This document shows, one piece after another, positions 1 through 9,084 of a stretch of 64,000 bases of DNA. A model generated the notes under the pieces. The model had not been told where the DNA came from, made no database searches, and saw only the letters and a list, made by a program, of their open reading frames with translations. Within the stretch, counting starts at the first letter, position 1. Every line of letters starts with the position of its first letter. The stretch is taken from NCBI GenBank assembly GCA_963776375.1, contig CAVZMF010000009.1, positions 268,008-332,007 of the forward strand. The letters run 5' to 3'. Position numbers and translations under genes: made by a program. This DNA is from PALSA-612 sp963776375 (GTDB taxonomy: Bacteria; Actinomycetota; Thermoleophilia; Gaiellales; Gaiellaceae).

Positions 1-61
1 GCTCGGCCGCCGGGATGTTCGGCCACGTCGAGCGCAGCACGTTCAGCGCGTCCACGAGCAC
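1..61 (-). CDS. Partial N-terminus of an unidentified protein, possibly a NYN/YacP-type nuclease
   Basis: Only the first 20 or so codons lie in the window; the gene runs off the left edge. Read from a GTG at 61 the protein begins VLVDALNVLRSTWPNIP. A hydrophobic strand followed by D-x-x-N is the usual opening of NYN/PIN-type RNase domains such as YacP. It starts about 20 bases after the stop of the malate synthase gene on the same strand and may be co-transcribed with it. The start is uncertain because no clear Shine-Dalgarno sequence is visible. The fragment is too short for a firm assignment. Confidence 0.3.
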   Translation of the reverse strand, partial: MLVDALNVLRSTWPNIPAAE

Positions 62-81
62 GACCGGCGACTGACCTGCGC

Positions 82-1618
82 TCAGGGCAGCAGCTCGTAC
101 GCGGGCAGCGTGAGGAACTCGACGAAGTCGGGGTCGAGCGCGACTTGAAGGAAGAGCTCTGCCGCGGGCGCGTACGCGTCGCCGAGCTGCCGGAGCTCGT
201 CGGCGACGACCTCTTCCACGTGTCCTTTCTCGACGCGGCCGTGGCGGACCCATTGCCAGATCTGCGAGCGGGAGATCTCGGCGGTGGCGGCGTCCTCCAT
301 CAGGTTGTTGATCGCGGCGGCGCCGGTGCCGGCGAGCCAGGAGCCGATGTACTGGATTCCGACGGAGACGTTCAGGCGGACGCCGTCCTCGGTGACGTCG
401 CCGGGGGTGGCGGCCACGTCCAGCAGCTCCGAGGCCGTGACGGACACGTCCTCGCGCCGCCTGGAGACCTGGTTGGGCCGCTTGCCCAGCACGCGGTCGA
501 ATTCGGCCCTGGCCGTCGGCACGAGGTCGGGATGGGCCACCCAGGTGCCGTCGAAGCCGTCGCCGGCCTCGCGAGTCTTGTCCTCGGACACCTTCTCGAG
601 CGCGACGGCGTTGACCTCCGGGTCGCGCCGGGAGGGGATGAACGCGGCCATGCCGCCGATCGCGTGCGCGCCGCGTCGGTGGCACGTCTCGACGAGCAGC
701 TCGGTGTAGGCGCGCATGAACGGGACGGTCATGGTCACGAGCGGCCGGTCGGGCAGCACGAACTCGGGGCGGTCGCGGAACTTCTTGATCACGCTGAACA
801 TGTAGTCCCAGCGGCCCGCGTTCAATCCGGACGAGTGCTCGCGGAGCTCGTAGAGGATCTCCTCCATCTCGAACGCGGCCAGGATCGTCTCGATCAGCAC
901 GGTGGCGCGGACGGTCCCGCGCGGCAGGCCGAGCCGCTCCTGCGCGGCGACGAAGACGTCGTTCCACAGGCGCGCCTCCAGGTGGCTCTCGAGCTTCGCG
1001 AGGTAGAAGTACGGCCCGGAGCCGTGCTCGGCGAGCGGCCCGGCGCAGTGGAACAGGTAGAGCCCGAAGTCGAACAGGCTGGCCGAGATCGGCTCGCCGT
1101 CGACGAGCACGTGCTTCTCGTGCAGGTGCCAGCCGCGCGGGCGCACGAGGAGCGTGGCGATCTCGTCGTTCAGCGCGTAGGACTTCTCCGGCGTCTCGAG
1201 CGAGATCGTGCGCTCGACGGCGTCGATCAGGTTCGCCTGCCCCTGCACGCAGTTCTCCCACGTGGGCGAGTTCGCATCCTCGAAGTCGGCCATGAACACG
1301 CTCGCGCCCGAGTTGAGCGCGTTGATCATCATCTTGCGCTCGACCGGGCCCGGTGATCTCGACGCGCCGGTCCTGGAGGTCGGCCGGCGCCTCGGCGACG
1401 CGCCAGTCCGGGTCGTCCCGGACGTGTTGCGTCTCGGCGAGGAAGTCCGGCAGCTCGCCGGCTGCAAGACGCCCCATCCGCTCCTTTCGCGCCTGGAGGA
1501 GCCGCCGCCGCTCCGGGTCGAACTCCCGGTGGAGCTCGGTGACGAACTCGAGCGCCTCGTCGGTCAGCACCCGCTCGGCGCCGGCAACGGCAGGCCCGGT
1601 GACCTCGCTGACCGCCAT
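82..1618 (-). CDS. aceB: Malate synthase A (one frame break near 1347)
   Basis: Condenses glyoxylate with acetyl-CoA to malate in the cytoplasm, the second step of the glyoxylate bypass. About 511 residues after correction, the usual size of the A isoform (the G isoform is about 720). Family signatures are visible: GPVERKMMINALNSGA, VFMADFEDANSPTW, RPRGWHLHEKH and the C-terminal substrate region with NNLMEDAATAEISRSQIWQW. The ATG at 1618 gives the N-terminus MAVSEVTGPAVAGAERVLTD, which suits the family. The frame breaks near 1347, where an extra C in a GGGCCC run separates the first 90 codons from the rest; removing one base restores it. The neighbouring glycolate oxidase operon would supply glyoxylate, so the two likely work together. 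The 5' end abuts the divergent M19 gene with no gap. Confidence 0.93.
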
Positions 1619-2665
1619 GTGCGAGCATCGTATTCCTTGAGCTCCGGGCCCTGGATTGCCGACGCCCACGTCGACCTGCTGCTCGAGCTCGCGTGGCGGC
1701 GCGAGCGCGAAGAGGCGAACCCGTTCGGGGAGCACTGGCTGCCGCAGCTGCGGGCGGGCGGGGTGCGGCTGCAGGTCTGCCCGATCTACGTCGAGGGCGA
1801 CCTCGTGCCCGACGGCGCGCTCCGCGCGGCGCTGTCGCTGGCGGGCGCGTTCCACGCGGCCGTGCGCGAGAACGAGGACGTCGTGCAGATCTCGTCGGTC
1901 GGCGACCTGGACGCCGTCGAGCGGGGCGACCGGCTCGGGCTGATGCTCGCGATCGAGGGCGCGGAGGCCCTGGGCTCGTCACCCGAGCTGATCGACGCGT
2001 TCTTCGCGCTCGGCGTGCGGATGGTCGGGTTGACGTGGTCGCGGCGGAACGCGTTCGCGGACGGCTCGGGCGAGCCGAGCGCGGGCGGCCTCAGCAGACT
2101 GGGTGAAGAGCTCGTCGACCGGTTGGTCGCGCTCGGCTGCGTCGTCGATCTCGCGCACGCGTCCGAGCGGACGTTCGCGGACGTGCTCGAGCGCACGGAT
2201 ACGAGTGCGGCGCTCGTCGTCAGCCACACCTGCTGCCGCGCGATCCGCGAGATCCCGCGCAACACGTCCGACGACCAGCTGAGCGCGATCGCCGAGCGCA
2301 ACGGTCTGATCGGGATCATGGCGCTCGCGTCCGCCGTCGACCCCGAGCAGCACGATCTCGAGCGCTACCTCGACCATGTCGACCACGCGATCTCCATAGC
2401 CGGGGTCGACCACGTCTGCGTCGGCGGCGACTTCATGGCCCAGCTGACGCGTTCGGGCGCGGTGGGCCTGACCGTGCGAGAGCGCAAGCAGTTCGGCCCC
2501 GGGCTGCTCGACCCGGGCACTCCGGTGACCGGTCTCGAGGGCCCGCAGGACTATCCGGCGCTCGCGGAGGCCCTGGGCCGCCGCGGCCACGACGACGAAA
2601 CCGTCGCGGCGGTCCTCCACGGCAACCTGATCCGCTTCCTCCGCCGCGCGCTGCCGTCTCCGTAG
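1619..2665 (+). CDS. Membrane dipeptidase (peptidase M19 family)
   Basis: Zinc-dependent dipeptidase of the renal-dipeptidase (M19) family, about 348 residues. It hydrolyses dipeptides, in bacteria often with D-residues or as part of amidohydrolase pathways. Visible metal-site motifs are DAHVDLL near the N-terminus (HxD), AIEGAEAL (bridging Glu), VDLAHAS and VVSHTCCRAIREIPRN (His ligands), and CVGGDFMAQ (Asp). It ends EALGRRGHDDETVAAVLHGNLIRF, the typical C-terminal helix region. No signal peptide is seen, so it is probably cytoplasmic. Start candidates are GTG 1619 and TTG 1637. Either leaves almost no space from the divergent aceB start at 1618, so the two promoters must overlap the opposite coding region. 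The physiological substrate cannot be told from sequence. Confidence 0.85.
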   Translation: MRASYSLSSGPWIADAHVDLLLELAWRREREEANPFGEHWLPQLRAGGVRLQVCPIYVEGDLVPDGALRAALSLAGAFHAAVRENEDVVQISSVGDLDAVERGDRLGLMLAIEGAEALGSSPELIDAFFALGVRMVGLTWSRRNAFADGSGEPSAGGLSRLGEELVDRLVALGCVVDLAHASERTFADVLERTDTSAALVVSHTCCRAIREIPRNTSDDQLSAIAERNGLIGIMALASAVDPEQHDLERYLDHVDHAISIAGVDHVCVGGDFMAQLTRSGAVGLTVRERKQFGPGLLDPGTPVTGLEGPQDYPALAEALGRRGHDDETVAAVLHGNLIRFLRRALPSP

Positions 2666-2697
2666 GACATGTCTGGGGGACAGTCCCCTGGACATGG
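2663..2697. repeat. Dispersed palindromic element, copy 1
   Basis: A palindromic core GGGGACAGTCCCC is flanked on both sides by GGACATG. It directly follows the M19 stop codon and could act as a weak terminator, but there is no T-run. Related elements sit at 24611-24633 (same 3' flank, GGACATGGCC) and inside nadB at 41704-41736. The remaining bases to the glcD start at 2830 show no gene; a TTCGTC/GACAGG stretch near 2800 gives no clear promoter. Confidence 0.6.
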
Positions 2698-2829
2698 CCA
2701 GGAGGGACAGGCGGTGCTCGCAATCCGAGCGCTCATGCGGGTCGCGCTTTGGCCTTGGCGGTTTCGGGCATGTCCCGATCGGGTCCACAAGTCGTGTTCG
2801 TCTTCGACAGGCGCCGTTAGAGTCGGGCC

Positions 2830-4288
2830 ATGAGCGTCCCGGCCGGGTTCCTGAGCGCGCTCGAGGCGGCGCTGCCCGCCGACGGGCTGCTCACGGACGC
2901 GGCCGATCTCCGCACCTACGAGTGCGACGGGCTGACCGGCAGGCGCGTGCTTCCGGCAGCCGTCTGCCTGCCCGGGACGACGGCGCAGGTGCAGGCCGTC
3001 GTCCAGGCATGTGCCGCGCACCGCATCCCCTTCGTCGCCCGCGGCGCCGGCACCGGGCTCTCCGGCGGAGCACTCCCGGTCGCCGAGGGCGTCGTGATCT
3101 CGCTTGCGCGCATGAACCGCGTGCTCGACGTCGACCTCGACTCGCAGCGCATCGTCGTCCAGCCCGGCGTGACCAACCTGCAGGTCACCGAGGCGGTCGC
3201 GGCGCACGACCTCTACTACGCCCCCGACCCCTCCAGCCAGCAGGTGTGCACGATCGGCGGCAACGTCGCCGAGAACTCCGGCGGCGCGCACTGCCTCAAG
3301 TACGGCTTCACCGTCAACCACGTCACCGGCCTCACGGTCGTGCTCCCCGACGGCGAGCTCGTGCGGCTCGGCGGCGTGAGCCTCGAGTCTCCGGGCCCCG
3401 ACGTTCTCGGTGTCTTCGTCGGCTCGGAGGGGACGCTCGGGATCGCCGCCGAGATCACGCTGCGGCTCCTCCTCCGCCCGGAGGTGGTGGTCACGCAGCT
3501 CGCCGCGTTCGACTCGACGGACGAGGCCGGAGCGGCCGTGTCGGCGATCGTCGCGGCGCGGATCCTCCCGTCCGCGATGGAGATCATGGACCGGCTGACG
3601 ATCGAGGCCGCCGAGGCCGCCGTCAACGCCGGCTACCCCGAGAACGCGGGCGCGATCCTGATCGTCGAGCTCGACGGCGTCGCCGCCCAGGTGGAGGAGG
3701 ACCTCGCCGCCCTCGACCGCATCTGCCGTGAGCACGGCGTCCTGGGAGATCCGCACGGCAGCCGACGCCGCCGAGCGGGCCTTGCTCTGGAAGGGTCGCA
3801 AGTCGGCCTTCGGCGCGATGGGCCGCGTCAGCCAGAGCTACTACGTGCAAGACGGCGTCGTCCCGCGGACGAAGCTGCCCGAGGTGCTGCGCCGGATCGC
3901 CGAGCTGGAGCAGGAGTTCGGCCTGCGCGTCGGCAACGTCTTCCACGCCGGCGACGGCAACCTGCACCCGCTCGTCCTCTACGACGAGCACGTGGCGGGG
4001 GAGCCCGAGCGCGCGCGCGAGCTCGCGGACGCGATCCTCGTCGCCTGCATCGACGCCGGCGGCTCGCTGACGGGCGAGCACGGCATCGGCACCGACAAGG
4101 CGTGCGCGATGCCGCTCATGTTCGGGCGCGAGGACATCGAGGTCATGCAGCGGCTGCGGCGCGCGTTCGACCCGGCGGCCCTCGCCAACCCCGGCAAGCT
4201 GTTCCCGACCCCGCGCCTCTGCGGCGAGGTGCCGGGGCCCTACCGGCAGCATCCCCTCGAGAGGGCAGGCCTTGCCGACCGTCTCTGA
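2830..4288 (+). CDS. glcD: Glycolate oxidase subunit GlcD (FAD-linked oxidase; frame break near 3740)
   Basis: Catalytic FAD subunit of the GlcDEF glycolate oxidase, which oxidises glycolate (or D-lactate-like 2-hydroxy acids) to glyoxylate. About 485 residues after correction. The PCMH-type FAD domain shows VARGAGTGLSGGALP, PDPSSQQVCTIGGNVAENSGG and GSEGTLGIAAEITLRL. The C-terminal FAD-oxidase domain shows ALLWKGRKSAFGAMGR, FHAGDGNLHPLVLYD, GSLTGEHGIGTDKA and FDPAALANPGKLFP, including the GEHGIG and DGNLHP motifs. The frame breaks near 3740 (ICREHG followed by WEIRTAADAAERAL one frame over). Uncorrected, the first frame reads on through glcE into the VOC gene, so the apparent 910-residue protein is an artefact. 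ATG start; the end overlaps glcE by 17 bp. Confidence 0.9.
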
Positions 4289-5071
4289 GGGCGCACTCGA
4301 CCGGATTCTCGAGCACGAGGCCGGCGACCTCACCTGCCTCGTCGAGGCCGAGCTCCGGCTGTCCGCCCTCCAGCAGGCGCTCGCCGCGCACGGGCAGATG
4401 CTCGCGCTCGACCCGCCCGGGCGACCCGACGATCGGTGCGTGCCTGGCGGCGAATCTCTCCGGGCCGCGCCGTCACCGCTACGGGACGATGCGCGACCTC
4501 GTCATCGGCGTCACCGTCGTCCTCGGCGACGGCACGGTGGCGAGCTCCGGCGGCAAGGTCGTCAAGAACGTCGCCGGCTACGACCTGGGCAAGCTCTTCT
4601 GCGGGTCAGAGGGCCGGCTGGGCCGGATCGTCCGGCTCTCGCTGCGGCTCCATCCCTTGCCCGAGGCGACGGCAACGGTGACCGCCCTGCCCGAGCCGGC
4701 GAAGGCGCTCGCCGTGCTGCGGTCGACGCTCGTGCCGAGCGCGGTGGACGTCCACTGGCCCGATCGGCTGGCCCTGCTCTTCGAAGGCTCGGAGCGCGCG
4801 GTGGCCGCCCAGGTCGAGGCAGCGCGAGAGCTCGTCGGCGCCGAGCCCGCGCGGCGACGAGGTCTGGGAGCAGGCGGCACGGCGGCAGGCCGAGGCGAAG
4901 GGAAGGCTCTCGTTCGTCCCCGGCTCGCTCGCCGCGGTGCTCGCCGGCGAGGACGAGGCCGTCGTGCGCGTCGCCGCCGGGGTCGCGTACGTCCCGCACG
5001 AGGTCCCCGACCCGCGCGACCCGGCCGAGATCGCTCTCGTCGAGCGCATCGAGGAGGCCTTCGCCCGGTGA
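4272..5071 (+). CDS. glcE: Glycolate oxidase subunit GlcE, N-terminally shortened, two frame breaks
   Basis: Second FAD-binding subunit of glycolate oxidase. Diagnostic segments are GDPTIGACLAANLSGPRRHR, SSGGKVVKNVAGYDLGKLF and CGSEGRLGRIVRLSLRLHPLP. Starting at TTG 4272 the corrected protein is only about 265 residues, whereas GlcE is normally about 350. It begins MPTVSEGALDRILEHEAGDL, so the first part of the PCMH fold, including the GGGT(K) phosphate loop, is missing. The frame breaks near 4427 (an extra G in CCCGGGCGAC) and near 4858. The start overlaps the glcD end and the stop overlaps the VOC start (GTGA). Either a real internal deletion of roughly 50 codons or an assembly collapse explains the short N-terminus. 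Confidence 0.8.
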
Positions 5072-5562
5072 ATGTCGAGCATCTTCTCGACGGCGACCTG
5101 TTCCAGATCGGCTTCGTCGTCCGCGACCTCGATGCCGCGCTCGCCCGCTACACGCGCGTCCTCGGCGGCGCGCCCTGGCGCGTGTTCACGTTCTCGGCGG
5201 CGATCCACCGCGAGGCCGTCTACCGAGGCGGCCCGACCGACTTCTCGGTGCGCCTGGCGCTGAACGGCGGGTCGCCGCAGTACGAGCTGATCGAGCCGCA
5301 GCGCGGGCCGGGGGTCCACCAGGACTGGCTCGACGAGCGCGGCGAAGGCTTCCACCACGTGGGCGTGATCGTCGACTCGCTCGGGGCTGCGGTGGAACGG
5401 ATGACCGCCGACGGGTACGAGGCCGTCCAGACCGGCTCGGGCTTCGGCGCCGCCGGTGACGGCGCCTACGCCTACTTCGACACCGTCGCCGACCTCGGCT
5501 TCCTCGTCGAGGCCGTCGAGCCGCCGGCCCGCATGCCCGATCCCGACCGCATCTGGCCATGA
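5068..5562 (+). CDS. VOC (glyoxalase-fold) family protein
   Basis: A 164-residue vicinal-oxygen-chelate protein, start GTG 5068 (overlapping the glcE stop). It shows paired beta-alpha-beta-beta-beta modules: GDLFQIGFVVRDLDAALARYTRVLG at the N-terminus and GEGFHHVGVIVDSLGAAVERMTADGYE in the second half. The H-x-G-V metal-ligand pattern and a late YFDTVADLGFLVEAVE strand agree with the methylmalonyl-CoA-epimerase/glyoxalase_4 subgroup. Its place between glcE and glcF, with 4-bp overlaps on both sides, implies co-translation with the glycolate oxidase. It might handle a glyoxylate-derived or 2-hydroxy-acid by-product. The substrate is unknown. Confidence 0.75.
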   Translation: MNVEHLLDGDLFQIGFVVRDLDAALARYTRVLGGAPWRVFTFSAAIHREAVYRGGPTDFSVRLALNGGSPQYELIEPQRGPGVHQDWLDERGEGFHHVGVIVDSLGAAVERMTADGYEAVQTGSGFGAAGDGAYAYFDTVADLGFLVEAVEPPARMPDPDRIWP

Positions 5563-6772
5563 GCATCGACACCGACCCTGATCGACGACTGCGTCCACTG
5601 CGGCTTCTGCCTGCCGACCTGCCCGACCTACGGGCCGCTCTGGCAGCAGGAGATGGACTCGCCGCGCGGGCGGATCTGGCTGATGAAGGGCCTTGCCGAA
5701 GGCACTGCTCGAGCTGACGGACACCGTCGTCGAGCACTTCGACCGCTGCCTCGGGTGCATGGCCTGCGTCACCTCGTGCCCGTCCGGCGTGCAGTACGAC
5801 CGGCTGATCGAGCAGACGCGAGAGGTGATCGAAGACCGCTACGACCGCACGCCCGACGACTGGCTGCTGCGCACGGTCGTCTTCTCGGTCTTCCCGCACC
5901 CGCGGCGGCTGCGCGCCGCGCTCGGGCTGGCGCCGCTCGGGCGCGTCCTGCCGCTCCCGCGCTCGTTCCGGCCGCTCGTCGCGCTCGCGCCGCCCTGGCA
6001 CTCGCAGCGCGTCGCCGCCCGAGCTCACGCCGGCCGAGGGCGAGCGCCGCGCCCGCGTCGGCCTCCTGCTCGGCTGCGTCCAGCGCGTGCTCTTCGGCGA
6101 GGTGAACGCGGCGACCGCGCGCGTGCTCGCGGCCGAGGGCTGCGAGGTGCTCGCCCCGCGCGACCAGGAGTGCTGCGGCGCGCTGCACCTCCATGCCGGG
6201 CGGCGCGAGGAAGGGCACGAGCGGGCGCGTCGCCTCGCCGACCGCTTCCGCAGTGCAGGCGCCGAGCGCATCGTCGTCAACGCGGCCGGCTGCGGCGTCG
6301 CACCTGAAGGACGCCGGCCTCGACCTCCCGGTCGTCGACGTGTCCGAGCTGCTCGCAGAGCTCGGCCCGCGCGCGGAGCGCACGGCCGCTCGGGCTCCGC
6401 GTCGCCTTCCAGGACTCCTGCCACCTCCTCCACGCCCAGCGCGTGCAGGCTCAGCCGCGCGAGCTGCTGCGCTCGATCCCCGGCCTCGAGCTCGCCGAGC
6501 CCGCCGAGCAGGCGATCTGCTGCGGCAGCGCAGGGATCTACAACCTCGTCCAGCCCGAGGCCGCCGCCGAGCTCGGCGAGCGCAAGGCCGCGAACGTCGC
6601 CGCGACCCGCGCCCACGTCTACTCGAGCGCCAATCCCGGCTGCCTCGTCCAGGTCTCCGCGGCCCTCCGCCGTGCCGGCACGCCGCTGCCCGCCCTCCAC
6701 CCGATCGAGCTCGTGGACGCGTCGATCCGGGGTCTGCGCAGGGAGCGCCTGCTCAGGGAAGCTCGCCGTTGA
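5559..6772 (+). CDS. glcF: Glycolate oxidase iron-sulfur subunit GlcF (five frame breaks)
   Basis: Iron-sulfur subunit that passes electrons from GlcD/GlcE to the respiratory chain. The N-terminus carries two ferredoxin-type motifs, CVHCGFCLPTCPTYGP and CLGCMACVTSCPSGVQY. Two CCG (heterodisulfide-reductase-like) modules follow: RVGLLLGCVQRVLFGEVNAA to QECCGALHLHAG, and FQDSCHLLHAQRVQAQPREL to AICCGSAGIYNLVQPE. ATG 5559 overlaps the VOC stop. The frame breaks near 5574, 5708, 6016, 6294 and 6385; deleting one base at each gives a 402-residue protein of normal length. The density of breaks is the highest in the window. It ends 16 bp before the convergent secreted protein gene. Confidence 0.85.
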
Positions 6773-6788
6773 CCCGAAGCTGAGGCCG

Positions 6789-8534
6789 CTACCGCACGAG
6801 CACGGCAGCCGTCGAGGTCGGGAACGAGCTGCGCCAGCGGTCGACGGCGAACGCGGAGTAGCGGTACGTGCCGCGCCGGGCGCGGTCGCGGCAGAAGACG
6901 TGGGTTCGACGCGGCACCGAGCAGACGGTCACGACGCGGCGGCCGGACGAGCGTCCCCGGATCAAGCGACGCAGCACGAGGAGATGGGTCACTCGTGCGT
7001 CGGGCAGCCGATCGACGGAGACCAGTACGCCGCGACCCGTCGCCCGCGCGTCGATGACCGTCGGCGGTGCCGGTCGCGTCAGGTCGTCCAATGCGTTCCG
7101 TGCGAACCGCTGCAGTCGCGCGTCCGCCAGCCCGTGCGTCTCGTCCGGGTTGCCCGCGAAGTCGTCGAGTCCCCAGGAAAACGTGTGCGAGCCCGAGGCG
7201 AACACGCGGGCACCGGAGGAAGCGGTGTAGCGCACGGCGTCGGCGTTCCCGCTCTTGTCGCTCCCCGTCTCGTGGTGGAAGAACACCGTCAGGCGGTGGC
7301 CGCACGAGTCCGCTGCCGTCTGGTTGCCCGGAATCGTGTCGCTCTCGACGCTGACGATCCCGCGCAGGGCGTTGCCCGGCCGGAAGCCGGTGCCCTTCAT
7401 CCACGAGTCGGAGAGAGAGTCGCCGACGACGGCGTAGTCGGACGGCGGCCAATCGAGCGTCACGCCCTGCGACTGGATGCCGAGCAGCTCGCACTCGTAG
7501 CGCGGAGGCTCGAGATCGCGGAACATCGTCGTTTTCAAAGCCGGGTCGGGCTCGGGGTCCGAGCGGGACTTGTACGCGACGATCGTGTGCCGGTCGTCGT
7601 CGTAGCGAATCTGCCAGTAGCCGGTGTTCGCGCCCATGAAGGCGAGGTTGCCGCCGAGGTCGCGCGTGTTCTGAAAGGCGTCGCGAATGGTCTTCGTCCA
7701 GTACTCGCCGTGGCCGGCGCTGATCACGAGCCGGTGCTGCAGGAGGGACGAGGGGTCGGCGTCCGTGTCGGCGTCCGTCTGGTACGAAACGTCGTAGCCC
7801 GATCGCTCGAGCCAGCGAACGAGCGGATACTCCCACTCGAGCGGCTGGCCACCCGGAACCGGAGCCCAGTCGTACGGCCGTTCGAACGAGACGCGGTTGG
7901 CGCGGCGGCCGTTCGTGCTCAGGTTGTCGTACAGGCTCTTGCCGCCCCAGTCGTCGTAAGCCTGCCAGGTGTTGACGGGAACCTGGACGACAGCATTCGC
8001 CGGGCGGGCGCCCGGCGGCGCGCGGACGATCACGTACGTGAACGACCCCCTTCCCACCTGAGCTCCGGTCGTCAGGACGAACTCGACGAGGAAGTAGCCA
8101 CTGACCACGTCCCTCGGCAGCGACAGCGTGTCCGTGACGGGCCAGCCCGCGTCGAGCTTTCCGGTCGTCTGATCCGGCGAAGGAACGGGCCGCGACGTGC
8201 CCGCCTCGTCGGCGTTGCAGCCGGGGATGCAGGTGATCCTGCGTGCCCCGAGCCCCTGATACCAGCCGAGCCGGTAGACGACGATCCGGTAGCGGGCGGC
8301 CGGCGAGGTACTCACGTGCAGGGAGACGCTTTCGCCCGGTCGAGCGCTCACCACGGATGCGTAGCCCTCGATCGCTCTGCCGCTCGCCGCCGCCGGAAGC
8401 CATGCGGCCGTCCCGGGCTTCCGGTTCTCGATCTGCACGGGATTCGCCTTTGCTCTCGGCGCGGCGTCGACCGGGATCGCCTGCGTACCGACGATGAGAA
8501 CGGCCAGGATCGCGATGCGGGCCAGGACCGGCAC
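6789..8534 (-). CDS. Secreted protein related to N,N-dimethylformamidase large subunit
   Basis: About 581 residues from GTG 8534, which places a Sec signal peptide at the start (VPVLARIAILAVLIVGTQAI, then an Ala-rich cleavage region). An N-terminal beta-sandwich (residues about 30-170: GESVSLHVSTSPAARYRIVV, YRLGWYQGLGARR) precedes a Rossmann-like region with VQVPVNTWQAYDDWGGKSLY, YDVSYQTDAD, LVISAGHGEYWT and GGNLAFMGANTGYWQIRY. This order matches the C-terminal domain of the DMFase beta subunit seen in many secreted actinobacterial proteins. Whether it hydrolyses amides is unknown; the family also includes putative carbohydrate-associated proteins. A longer reading frame to 8645 exists but lacks a signal sequence at its start. 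Confidence 0.65.
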   Translation of the reverse strand: MPVLARIAILAVLIVGTQAIPVDAAPRAKANPVQIENRKPGTAAWLPAAASGRAIEGYASVVSARPGESVSLHVSTSPAARYRIVVYRLGWYQGLGARRITCIPGCNADEAGTSRPVPSPDQTTGKLDAGWPVTDTLSLPRDVVSGYFLVEFVLTTGAQVGRGSFTYVIVRAPPGARPANAVVQVPVNTWQAYDDWGGKSLYDNLSTNGRRANRVSFERPYDWAPVPGGQPLEWEYPLVRWLERSGYDVSYQTDADTDADPSSLLQHRLVISAGHGEYWTKTIRDAFQNTRDLGGNLAFMGANTGYWQIRYDDDRHTIVAYKSRSDPEPDPALKTTMFRDLEPPRYECELLGIQSQGVTLDWPPSDYAVVGDSLSDSWMKGTGFRPGNALRGIVSVESDTIPGNQTAADSCGHRLTVFFHHETGSDKSGNADAVRYTASSGARVFASGSHTFSWGLDDFAGNPDETHGLADARLQRFARNALDDLTRPAPPTVIDARATGRGVLVSVDRLPDARVTHLLVLRRLIRGRSSGRRVVTVCSVPRRTHVFCRDRARRGTYRYSAFAVDRWRSSFPTSTAAVLVR

Positions 8535-8619
8535 AGCCGGGCCAGGGTAGTGGTTTGCTTTGGCCGCTTCGCGAGAAATAGCGATATCCTCGACCCTCCA
8601 CGACGGGAGGAGAGCTTTC

Positions 8620-9084
8620 GTGAGACGGATCGCGGTCACCGTCAACGGTGCGCGCCACGAGGCGGAGGTCGAGCCGAGGCAGCTTCTCGTCTACTTCTTG
8701 CGCGACCAGCTACGGCTGACCGGGACGAACGTCGGCTGCGACACGTCGTCCTGCGGCTCCTGCACGGTGCTGCTCGACGGCGAGTCGGTGAAGTCGTGCA
8801 CGCTGCTCGCCGTCCAGGCAGACGGCCGCGAGGTCACGACCATCGAAGGCCTGGCCGACGGCGACACGTTCCACCCCATGCAGCAGGCCTTCCACGAGCA
8901 GCACGCGCTCCAGTGCGGCTTCTGCACGCCCGGCATGGTGCTGGCCGCCGTGTCCTACCTGAAGGAGAACCCGAAGCCGACCGAGGCGGAGGTCCGCCTC
9001 GCGCTCGAGGGCAACCTCTGCCGCTGCACCGGGTACCACAACATCGTCAAGGCCGTGCTCGCCGCCTCGGGAGCGGAGGTTTGA
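8620..9084 (+). CDS. coxS: 2Fe-2S small subunit of a molybdenum hydroxylase (CoxS/XDH type)
   Basis: Electron-transfer subunit of a CO-dehydrogenase/xanthine-dehydrogenase family enzyme, 154 residues. The plant-type 2Fe-2S cluster ligands are in GCDTSSCGSCTVLLDG and the later SCTLLA. The second cluster ligands are CGFCTPGMVLAAVSYL and GNLCRCTGYHNIVKAV. GTG 8620 is chosen because GGGAGGAG stands 6-12 bases upstream and the protein then opens VRRIAVTVNGARHEAEVEPR, the usual start. It is the first gene of a coxS-coxL-coxM operon and overlaps coxL by 4 bp. It is divergent from the secreted DMFase-like gene; the roughly 85 bp between them must hold both promoters. Confidence 0.92.
   Translation: MRRIAVTVNGARHEAEVEPRQLLVYFLRDQLRLTGTNVGCDTSSCGSCTVLLDGESVKSCTLLAVQADGREVTTIEGLADGDTFHPMQQAFHEQHALQCGFCTPGMVLAAVSYLKENPKPTEAEVRLALEGNLCRCTGYHNIVKAVLAASGAEV

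Noticed and set aside
145..1356. Long plus-strand frame opposite aceB
   Set aside because: It is an antisense shadow of a GC-rich gene; it has no recognisable domain and low-complexity composition.
2830..5562. A 910-residue fusion of glycolate oxidase and VOC protein
   Set aside because: It is produced by frame breaks in glcD and glcE that let one frame run through three genes; domain content shows separate GlcD, GlcE and VOC proteins.
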